From Deferribacteres bacterium JdFR-76 (GTDB lineage: Bacteria > Zhuqueibacterota > JdFR-76), in contig MTOL01000139.1 in the NCBI GenBank assembly GCA_002011685.1, positions 1 to 7,237 on the forward strand: a stretch of DNA of 7,237 nt, given 5' to 3'. Positions 1-5,081 of the stretch are shown one piece after another. The notes below the pieces were generated by a model that worked only from the letters and a program-made list of their open reading frames with translations, was not told where the DNA came from and searched no databases. The translations under genes were made by a program, and so were the position numbers. Position 1 is the stretch's first letter. Each line of letters starts with the position of its first letter.

Positions 1-213
1 CTCAACAACGAAGACCGGGTTAACGACCTGATCGAGACCATCCGTTACAAATACGAACTGCTTACCACGGCTCCCGAGCAGGCAGAAGAACAGGAAGAAG
101 AGGTGGTGGCCGCAGTGGACAACCAGACTTCCAGCGTAGCCATGGCAGTAAAATCAGAAACCATCTCGGGCAATATGGCGAATAGAGAGACCGGAAAAAA
201 CGCGGGTCAATGA
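1..213 (+). CDS. C-terminal end of an unrecognised protein (5' end outside window)
   Basis: Frame 1 is open from the first base to a TGA at 211-213, giving the last 70 residues of a protein that begins upstream. The visible part starts with a charged, probably helical segment (LNNEDRVNDLIETIRYKYEL, residues 1-20). It then becomes a Glu/Gln-rich stretch (about residues 24-36) and a polar, probably disordered tail. I do not recognise the family, and the informative domain is probably upstream of the window. The stop codon overlaps the start of the following DUF1893 gene in an ATGA, so the two are very likely co-transcribed and translationally coupled. The reading frame is supported by this overlap and by the absence of stops, not by homology. 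Confidence 0.7.
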   Translation, partial: LNNEDRVNDLIETIRYKYELLTTAPEQAEEQEEEVVAAVDNQTSSVAMAVKSETISGNMANRETGKNAGQ

Positions 214-692
214 GCGCACATCAATCCCAATTTCGGCTGGCTCAGAAAATCATGGCGGAGAATCCGCGGCTCTCTGCCGCCATCATCCGGAACGGAACGG
301 TACTCCGATCCGTGACCGGGTCTGGCGTACAACCTCTGCTAGAAGCGCTGATTGATTTGGACGAGAACGCCAGGGGCACCCTTCTGGCAGACAAAGTTCT
401 CGGCTTGGCGCCGGCCTGGCTTGCCATCTTATTTGAATGCGCCGGCGCCTACGCCAAAACCATTAGCCAGCCAGCCGTTACCCTCCTGCATCAACACGGC
501 CTGATGTGCAGGTATCAAAACCGGGTCCCCGGCATTCTGAACCGGAACCGGGACGGGCTCTGTCCTCTAGAAGCCGCTCTCTTGCACGCAAAAACCCCTG
601 AGGAGGCCTTTGAGGTAATGAAGCACCATCCCCTACTCCGCTGGCCGGACGAAATTTTCCTCCCCAGATCCATTCCGGCGCAAAGAAAATAA
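210..692 (+). CDS. DUF1893-family protein (TM1506-like)
   Basis: 160 residues. The pattern matches the DUF1893 family (Pfam PF08973, typified by Thermotoga TM1506, which has a cytidine-deaminase-like fold). Residues 11-35 give the N-terminal strand pair with a 'NGTVL' turn. G39-V40-QPLLE is the conserved 'G(V/I)KPLLE' segment. ADKVLG (60-65) matches the family ADKVVGK block, although the Lys that usually follows is Leu here. YAKTISQPAV (81-90) is the 'YA..iS.pA' block. NRNRDGLCPLE (111-121) is the C-terminal 'NR..GlCP.E' signature with Cys118. The biochemical role is not established, and the fold alone does not prove deaminase activity. The start is the ATG of an ATGA overlap with the upstream gene. 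There is no good Shine-Dalgarno sequence, so coupled translation is likely. The last 60 bp overlap the convergent minus-strand gene. Confidence 0.85.
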   Translation: MSAHQSQFRLAQKIMAENPRLSAAIIRNGTVLRSVTGSGVQPLLEALIDLDENARGTLLADKVLGLAPAWLAILFECAGAYAKTISQPAVTLLHQHGLMCRYQNRVPGILNRNRDGLCPLEAALLHAKTPEEAFEVMKHHPLLRWPDEIFLPRSIPAQRK

Positions 693-1034
693 GATCAGTC
701 CTGCCCCTATGGCCATCAGCAAAAGAGGCCACCAATCTCCAAAAATATCCAACGGCTCCAGAAAAAGAACAATCAGAACAACCCCGGCCAGAAGCCTGAA
801 CCAGCCGGGTGATCTGGAGGGAAATCTTTTCAGCCGCACAAAATAGTCCAGAACCAGAAGCAATCCAGTTCCAGCAAAAAAAAGATTGACCCCTTCATCA
901 TCCCAGAGAATGTCCATCTGTACCAGCAGCAAAACAAGCCCCAGAAGAATTAGCAGGAACCCCAGGAGGGTTTTTTTCCACTGTGAAAGAGTGGCAGGAA
1001 AAGGCACCCGGTTTCCCGCTCCGTCCTTTGTCAT
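633..1034 (-). CDS. Small four-helix membrane protein, LiaF/DUF5668-like transmembrane region
   Basis: 133 residues from the ATG at 1034-1032, which has a GGGAG Shine-Dalgarno sequence about 7-8 nt upstream on the minus strand. The frame extends further, to a TTG at 1115, but without a ribosome binding site. A short cytoplasmic-type N-terminus (about 1-19, ending in Lys-Lys) is followed by four predicted membrane spans at about 22-40, 49-66, 79-95 and 100-117, with Arg/Lys-rich loops (about 68-80) and an RR after the last span. The 'DIFGDWWPLLLMAIGAGLIL' segment (96-115) resembles the W-P-hydrophobic-G repeat of LiaI/LiaF-type and DUF5668 membrane regions. No extramembrane effector domain is present, so the function is unknown. 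A role in envelope-stress sensing would be inference only. It is transcribed divergently from the downstream operon and converges on the DUF1893 gene, sharing its final 60 bp. Confidence 0.75.
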   Translation of the reverse strand: MTKDGAGNRVPFPATLSQWKKTLLGFLLILLGLVLLLVQMDILWDDEGVNLFFAGTGLLLVLDYFVRLKRFPSRSPGWFRLLAGVVLIVLFLEPLDIFGDWWPLLLMAIGAGLILFSLRRNGSGEENFVRPAE

Positions 1035-1120
1035 GGCAGCTCTCCCGAATTTTTTGCAAGGTTCTGTACTTTCTCCATCAAGACTCGTTTGCCCCATTTT
1101 TCGCAATACATTCAAGCATC

Positions 1121-1140
1121 TGAAACGTTATTACGTTTAA
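1121..1140. promoter_or_regulatory. Inverted repeat, candidate operator in divergent intergenic region
   Basis: AAACGT (1123-1128), four bases TATT, then ACGTTT (1133-1138) form a perfect 6+6 bp inverted repeat in AT-rich DNA, with a further T/A match at 1121/1140. It ends 14 bp upstream of the -35 element of the operon promoter and lies between two divergent genes. The position fits a dimeric transcription factor acting as an activator of the operon or as a regulator of both directions. No regulator is encoded in the window, so the cognate factor is unknown. A chance origin cannot be excluded for a repeat this short. Confidence 0.4.
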
Positions 1141-1152
1141 ATTCCAAAATTG

Positions 1153-1181
1153 TTGACATTATTTTCGGGTTTCGGTATATT
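1153..1181 (+). promoter_or_regulatory. Sigma-70 type promoter for the six-gene operon
   Basis: TTGACA at 1153-1158 is a perfect -35 hexamer. A 17 bp spacer separates it from TATATT at 1176-1181, which matches five of six -10 consensus bases. Transcription should start near 1187-1190. The surroundings are AT-rich, and the spacer carries a tandem TTTCGG repeat (1163-1168 and 1170-1175). This is the only good promoter I see ahead of the downstream operon. Initiation here would place the strong terminator hairpin at 1251-1295 in the 5' leader. Confidence 0.75.
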
Positions 1182-1187
1182 TAATCG

Positions 1188-1295
1188 CCATGCTGAACGG
1201 TTTATCCCTGTACCGGGATCAAAGCGAAAAATTCTACTGAAAATTCTCACGGTTTAGTCTGCTGGCTCAACAGGCCACAGATTAAACCTTTTTTT
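1188..1295 (+). ncRNA. Candidate regulatory leader RNA (or stand-alone small RNA)
   Basis: This is the roughly 108 nt RNA expected between the promoter start site and the terminator T-run. It contains a small hairpin, ATCCC (1204-1208) with GGGAT (1215-1219) and a six-base loop, then a single-stranded A-rich segment with a near-repeat of AAAATTCT (1228-1235 and 1240-1247), then the terminator. ACGGTTTA occurs twice (1197-1204 and 1249-1256), so both copies could pair with TAAACC at 1283-1288. The upstream pairing, however, is only 6 bp against 16 pairs in the terminator. I do not match it to a known riboswitch class, and I see no long antiterminator, so the ligand or factor is unknown. It could be an attenuated leader or an independent small RNA with read-through into the operon. 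Confidence 0.45.
1251..1295 (+). terminator. Strong intrinsic terminator in the operon leader
   Basis: GGTTTAGTCTG (1251-1261) pairs with CAGATTAAACC (1278-1288), including one G-U pair. After one bulged C (1262), TGGC (1263-1266) pairs with GCCA (1274-1277), plus a T-G pair closing the CAACA loop (1268-1272). This makes 16 pairs in all, and seven T follow directly (1289-1295). The T-run is only on the plus side, so it acts on plus-strand transcription. It lies downstream of the promoter at 1153-1181 and 25 bp before the first start codon, with no second promoter visible in between. It is therefore more likely a conditional leader terminator than the end of an upstream gene. Confidence 0.8.
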
Positions 1296-1320
1296 GTGGC
1301 AACAAGAGGGCGAGGTGAGT

Positions 1321-2460
1321 ATGCTGCAGAAAAAGGATCTTGAAGAGTTGAGCCAATTCCAGGCGGGAGGATATTTTGTCACCAGTCTGTATCTGAATGT
1401 GGACGGCAAACGGTTTAATAAACGTGATTACGAAATCAAACTGAAGGATTTGATCCGCCAGCGGCGGCAGGAACTGGAAAACATGGGACTGAGCCAGGAA
1501 GCCCTGGATTCCATTGAAGAGGATTTCCACAAACTGAGTGATTATGTTTCCTACCAGTTCGATGGTCGCCGGGCCAAAAGTTTGGCCATTTTCAGCTGCA
1601 GCGCTTTGAAGTTCTGGAAAGTATTTCAGCTCCCCCAGGCCGTTCATCCCCGCCTGGTGGTGAGCAAGCAGCCCTACATCCGCCCACTGGCTGCCACGCT
1701 GGAAGAAAACAAACGTTATCTGGTCATTCTGGTAAGCCGCGATAAGGCCCGTCTTTTCGAATACTTTATGGGCGAACTGATCGAACACACCACCATCCTG
1801 GATGAAGTGCCCGGCCGGGTGAAGGTGGCAGGCTGGTATGGCCTGGCCGAACGTCGCATCGAACGGTCTATCGAAGACAAAGTCCACCGCCATTACAAAC
1901 ATACGGCCGAATCGGCCAAAGCGCTCCAGGACCGTATCCACGCCCACTACCTCATCATCGGAGGCAGAAAAGAAAGCCTCCCCGAATTCGAACGCCACCT
2001 GCACAGCACGCTGCAGGAAAAGATCGTTGCTCGCATCCAGGCCGACCCAGACCGCACCCCCGACGAAATCCAGTCCATTGTGGAAAAAGCCATCGAAGAT
2101 TTCGAGAAGAAACAGCAGGAACGGCTTTTGAACCAGCTGTTCGAAGAGGCCGGGTCGGACGGACTGGGTGTGCTCGGGCTTCAGAATACCTTGAAGGCAC
2201 TATGGAATGGACAGGTACGGATTCTCTTTGTTACGGAAGATCACAGCCGTCCCGGAAAATATTGTCCCCAGTGTTATTATATGAGCGCTAACGAAGAAAC
2301 CTGCCCCCATGACGGCAGTGAGATGCTTCAATCACACGACATCATCGAGGATGCCATTGAAACAGCCATCCTCCAACACTGTGAGCTGGTGCGAGTAAAA
2401 GACCCGCAGTACCTGGAGAAGCACGAACATATCGGAGCCCTGCTCCGCTTTAAGGTATAG
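1321..2460 (+). CDS. Bacterial eRF1-like (baeRF-type) protein with zinc ribbon
   Basis: 379 residues. It resembles the bacterial archaeo-eukaryotic release factor-like (baeRF) families. There is an N-terminal domain with 'SLYLNVDG' (22-29) and a central eRF1-M-domain-like region: a strand with 'YLVILVSRDKARLFEY' (133-148), the 'HRHYKHTAESAK' helix (189-200) and 'HYLIIGGRKE..PEFERHL' (209-227). The C-terminal domain resembles eRF1 domain 3 (about 286-379, 'ILFVTED' at 301-307). A zinc-ribbon-like insertion, CPQC (315-318) and CPH (328-330), sits in the last domain. No GGQ is present, so classical peptide release is not supported. Ribosome rescue or another translation-linked role is inference from family knowledge. 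The ATG at 1321 is preferred, with GAGGG at 1306-1310 and GAGGTGA at 1312-1318 upstream. An in-frame GTG at 1315 is the alternative. A TTG at 1294 lies in the terminator T-run and is unlikely. First gene of the operon. Confidence 0.8.
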   Translation: MLQKKDLEELSQFQAGGYFVTSLYLNVDGKRFNKRDYEIKLKDLIRQRRQELENMGLSQEALDSIEEDFHKLSDYVSYQFDGRRAKSLAIFSCSALKFWKVFQLPQAVHPRLVVSKQPYIRPLAATLEENKRYLVILVSRDKARLFEYFMGELIEHTTILDEVPGRVKVAGWYGLAERRIERSIEDKVHRHYKHTAESAKALQDRIHAHYLIIGGRKESLPEFERHLHSTLQEKIVARIQADPDRTPDEIQSIVEKAIEDFEKKQQERLLNQLFEEAGSDGLGVLGLQNTLKALWNGQVRILFVTEDHSRPGKYCPQCYYMSANEETCPHDGSEMLQSHDIIEDAIETAILQHCELVRVKDPQYLEKHEHIGALLRFKV

Positions 2461-2472
2461 CTGGTGGGCCAC

Positions 2473-3513
2473 ATGAACGAACTTCGCCGCGATCCCATAT
2501 CCGGCCGCTGGACCATCATCGAAAAACGGGAGAAGATCAACTTTCACAGCCTGCTGAAAAATAAGCCCGCCCCCCCGCCGCAGGAGCCGGGAGAATGCCC
2601 TTTCTGCGAAGGAAACGAACACAAAACCCCACCGGAAACCTACGCTATCCGGAAACCGGGAACGGCTCCCAACACGCCAGGTTGGGACGTGCGCGTCATC
2701 CCAGATCACGACCCGGTCCTGCAGCCCCATGGTCCGCTGGAAAGCTGGGGGTACGGCATTTATGACATTGTGAGCGGCATTGGCGTGCACGAAATTCTCA
2801 TCGAACACCCGGCCCATTTTTCCAACGTGCCCGATTTTTCCGCCACCCACATGGAGAAAGTCTTGCAGACGGTTCAAGCCCGTATTTTAGCCATCAAAAA
2901 AGATCCCCGCTTCCGATATGTGCTGCTTCATAAGAACTACGGAGAAGCCTCCGGCACGACCCTCGAGCACGCCTATTCCCATATTTTAGCTACTCCGATT
3001 ACGCCAACCCGCGTCAAAATAGAGCTGGAAAACGCAAAGGCCTACTTCAATTTCAAAGAAAGATGCATCTATTGCGACCTCGTTCATATGGAGATGGATA
3101 AAAAAGAACGGATGGTTCTGGAAGACGGAGTTTTTCTTGCTATTACTCCTTTTGCCTCACACCGCCCGTTTGAAATCTGGATTTTACCCGAAGAACACGA
3201 AACGTTTTTTGAGCAGAACGAACACCTTCCGGCCCTTGCAGAAACGCTGATTGAAATCTTCCGGAAAATCCGGGATGTCTTGGGAAATCCGGACTACATC
3301 ATGACCCTGCACAACGGGCCCAACATTTCGGCCAGCCGCCGCCGAGGCTACTGGAAAACCATTCATCAGGATTTTCACTGGCACATAGAAATCGTCCCGC
3401 GCCTGCACAGCTATAGCAGCTTTGAAATGGGATCCGGCTTTTCCATCAATCCTGTTCCTCCGGAAATTGCGGCCCGGATTCTTGTGGAAGAAATCATTCC
3501 TGGAATGGGCTGA
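2473..3513 (+). CDS. galT: GalT-family (HIT superfamily) nucleotidyltransferase-like protein with altered active site
   Basis: 346 residues, the size of GalT. Family marks include 'ELRRDPISGRW' (3-13), a zinc-site pair CPFC (42-45), His115 in 'IEHPAHF', and 'NYGEASGTTLEH' (155-166). They also include a second CIYC pair (198-201), 'PFASHRPFEIWILP' (226-239), and the C-terminal 'FHWHIEIVPRL' (301-311), whose His302 and His304 match the second HIT half. GalT transfers UMP between UDP-glucose and galactose-1-phosphate through a nucleotidyl-His intermediate on the second His of HPHxQ. Here that motif reads His166-Ala-Tyr168-Ser-His170, so the nucleophile position is Tyr and the usual Gln is His. 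The nearby 'PNK.PAL' block is also altered (PDHDPVL, 77-83). Classical GalT activity is therefore doubtful, and the symbol denotes family only. An upstream in-frame GTG (2464) exists, but the family start favours the ATG. The gap to the previous gene is 12 bp. Confidence 0.82.
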   Translation: MNELRRDPISGRWTIIEKREKINFHSLLKNKPAPPPQEPGECPFCEGNEHKTPPETYAIRKPGTAPNTPGWDVRVIPDHDPVLQPHGPLESWGYGIYDIVSGIGVHEILIEHPAHFSNVPDFSATHMEKVLQTVQARILAIKKDPRFRYVLLHKNYGEASGTTLEHAYSHILATPITPTRVKIELENAKAYFNFKERCIYCDLVHMEMDKKERMVLEDGVFLAITPFASHRPFEIWILPEEHETFFEQNEHLPALAETLIEIFRKIRDVLGNPDYIMTLHNGPNISASRRRGYWKTIHQDFHWHIEIVPRLHSYSSFEMGSGFSINPVPPEIAARILVEEIIPGMG

Positions 3514-3525
3514 AAACGGAAACGT

Positions 3526-4479
3526 GTGGAGGTTGATATTCGGACTGGCATGGCTCCCACACATGCAGTAAAATCTGACGCAGTTCCCCTGGCCAGAACA
3601 CTTCATGAGACCGGAGAACTGGCAGACCGAATAGAGGCGCTGCGAGAACTGCAAAAAGAATGTCGGCTGTGTCCAAGAAATTGCCGGGCCCGGCGCTTCG
3701 AGGGAAAAACGGGCGTCTGCAACGCCACCGCCCAACCGGTTGTATCAAGCGCATTTGCTCATTTTGGAGAAGAACCTGAACTGGTGGGGCGAGGCGGTTC
3801 CGGCACCATCTTTCTGAGTCACTGCAACTTGCGCTGCCTGTTCTGCCAAAACTACGAAATCAGCCACCTGGGCGAAGGCCGGCCGGTCACAGCCGAACAG
3901 ATTGCCCGCATGATGATTTCCCTCCAGGAATTAGGCTGCCACAACATCAACTTTGTGACACCAACGCACTTTGTCCCGCAGCTGGTCGAAGCCATTGCGG
4001 TTGCGCTGGACCACGGGCTGGCCGTCCCGATTGTGTACAACTGTGGCGGATATGAATCCCTCGAGGTGCTCAAACTTCTGGATGGCATAATAGACATCTA
4101 CATGCCAGACTTCAAATTCGCGTCCGAAGATACGGCCAAACGGTACGCGGGCGTAAAAGACTATTTTGAAGTTGCCAAAGCCGCCATCCGAGAAATGCAC
4201 CGCCAGGTTGGTGACCTGCAGGTGGACACAAAGGGTCTGGCCCGCCGGGGGCTCCTCATCCGCCACCTGGTTATGCCAGGGCTTGTGGACGAATCCAAAA
4301 GAATCCTGGACTTTATAGCCCATGAAATCTCAAAAGACACTTATGTGAACATTATGGAACAGTATCGTCCCTGTTATCGGGCCACAGAGTTCCCCGAATT
4401 GCGACGCCGCATAACGTACGATGAATGGTGGGCCGTCAAGGAATACGGAAGGCGGCTTGGACTTCACCGTGGTTTCTAA
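3526..4479 (+). CDS. pflX: PflX-type radical SAM protein (COG1313)
   Basis: 317 residues from GTG 3526. The radical SAM cluster motif CNLRCLFC (Cys100, Cys104, Cys107) binds a [4Fe-4S] cluster for S-adenosylmethionine cleavage. An N-terminal Cys set, CRLCPRNC...GVC (Cys46, 49, 53, 65), is typical of PflX and could hold further metal. Other family blocks are '[10 protein letters not shown]' (79-88), '[11 protein letters not shown]' (91-101), '[13 protein letters not shown]' (140-152), '[10 protein letters not shown]' (168-177), 'DIYMPDFKF' (190-198), 'RHLVMPG' (246-252) and 'MEQYRP' (277-282). PflX proteins resemble pyruvate formate-lyase activases, but their substrate is not established, and no glycyl radical enzyme is encoded here. 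The start is uncertain. GTG 3526 has a weak ribosome binding site and ATG 3550 has none at the right distance. The best Shine-Dalgarno sequence, GGAGG at 3528-3532, points to an in-frame ATT at 3538. The gap to galT is 12 bp. Confidence 0.9.
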   Translation: MEVDIRTGMAPTHAVKSDAVPLARTLHETGELADRIEALRELQKECRLCPRNCRARRFEGKTGVCNATAQPVVSSAFAHFGEEPELVGRGGSGTIFLSHCNLRCLFCQNYEISHLGEGRPVTAEQIARMMISLQELGCHNINFVTPTHFVPQLVEAIAVALDHGLAVPIVYNCGGYESLEVLKLLDGIIDIYMPDFKFASEDTAKRYAGVKDYFEVAKAAIREMHRQVGDLQVDTKGLARRGLLIRHLVMPGLVDESKRILDFIAHEISKDTYVNIMEQYRPCYRATEFPELRRRITYDEWWAVKEYGRRLGLHRGF

Positions 4480-4483
4480 GAAA

Positions 4484-4490
4484 AAGGAGG
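4484..4490 (+). promoter_or_regulatory. Ribosome binding site fixing the tdk start
   Basis: AAGGAGG lies 6 nt before the ATG at 4497. It decides this start over the in-frame ATG at 4425, which lies inside the preceding radical SAM gene and lacks a comparable site. Confidence 0.9.
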
Positions 4491-4496
4491 AAGTTG

Positions 4497-5063
4497 ATGA
4501 ACATTATCCGACGCAAGGGAGTAGGCTGGATTGAAGTGATCTGCGGAAGCATGTACAGCGGCAAAACAGAGGAACTGATCCGGCGCCTCCGGCGTGCTCA
4601 GATCGCCCGGCAAAAAGTGAGCATTTTCAAACCGAAAATCGATACACGCTACAGCGCCGATGAAATTGTTTCCCATAGCAGTCTACGGCTGGAATCCATT
4701 CCGGTGGAATCAGCATGGGAAATCCTGGAAAAAGCAGAAGACGCCGATGTGGTGGGAATCGATGAGGCACAGTTTTTCGGCATGGAGCTGGTAGACGTGT
4801 GCCAGACCCTGGCCGACAAGGGGAAACGTGTGATTGTCGCCGGGTTGGACCAGGACTACCGCGGCGAGCCTTTCGAACCGATTCCCCAACTGCTGGCTGT
4901 GGCCGAGTATATCACCAAAACGCTGGCCATCTGCATGGTCTGTGGCAACCCTGCCAATCGAACACAACGAATTACCAAGGATGAAGAACGGGTCATAGTG
5001 GGAGGGCGCGACATCTACGAAGCCCGCTGCCGGAAGTGTTTCAAGCCGCCAAAAAAACCATGA
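4497..5063 (+). CDS. tdk: Thymidine kinase, type II (TK1-like)
   Basis: 188 residues, normal for the bacterial TK1-like family. It phosphorylates thymidine (and deoxyuridine) with ATP in the cytoplasm, the entry step of thymidine salvage. The P-loop is GSMYSGKT (17-24). The Walker B/catalytic segment is DEAQFF (89-94) with Glu90 as the expected general base, followed by '[17 protein letters not shown]' (116-132). The structural zinc site is formed by CMVC (146-149) and CRKC (178-181). The '[11 protein letters not shown]' lasso region (169-179) contains the Tyr that contacts the base. All key residues are intact. It sits 17 bp after the radical SAM gene and 18 bp before the nucleoside transporter, consistent with one transcript dedicated to nucleoside salvage. 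Confidence 0.97.
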   Translation: MNIIRRKGVGWIEVICGSMYSGKTEELIRRLRRAQIARQKVSIFKPKIDTRYSADEIVSHSSLRLESIPVESAWEILEKAEDADVVGIDEAQFFGMELVDVCQTLADKGKRVIVAGLDQDYRGEPFEPIPQLLAVAEYITKTLAICMVCGNPANRTQRITKDEERVIVGGRDIYEARCRKCFKPPKKP

Positions 5064-5081
5064 GCCAAGGAGGATGATCGG

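Noticed and set aside
1035..1120. A promoter for the minus-strand membrane protein gene
   Set aside because: I found no pair of hexamers at acceptable spacing on the minus strand. The gene presumably has a promoter in the 1035-1180 region, but I cannot place it.
886..1140. An 84-codon plus-strand frame opposite the small membrane protein
   Set aside because: It has no ribosome binding site, gives a low-complexity Ser/Arg-rich translation, and is antisense to a frame with a clear four-helix pattern and a Shine-Dalgarno sequence.
1294..1320. TTG at 1294 as the start of the baeRF-type gene
   Set aside because: The codon lies in the T-run of the terminator, has no ribosome binding site, and the nine added residues look unrelated to the family. 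ATG 1321 or GTG 1315 has GAGGG/GAGGTGA nearby.
1282..2004. A 240-codon open frame on the minus strand opposite the baeRF-type gene
   Set aside because: It is wholly antisense to a gene with clear family signatures, runs across the terminator at its 3' side, and its translation shows no recognisable family. It is explained by the codon bias of the plus-strand gene.
2332..2877. A 181-codon minus-strand frame across the baeRF/galT junction
   Set aside because: It is antisense to two well-supported genes and the short gap between them, with no recognisable motif.
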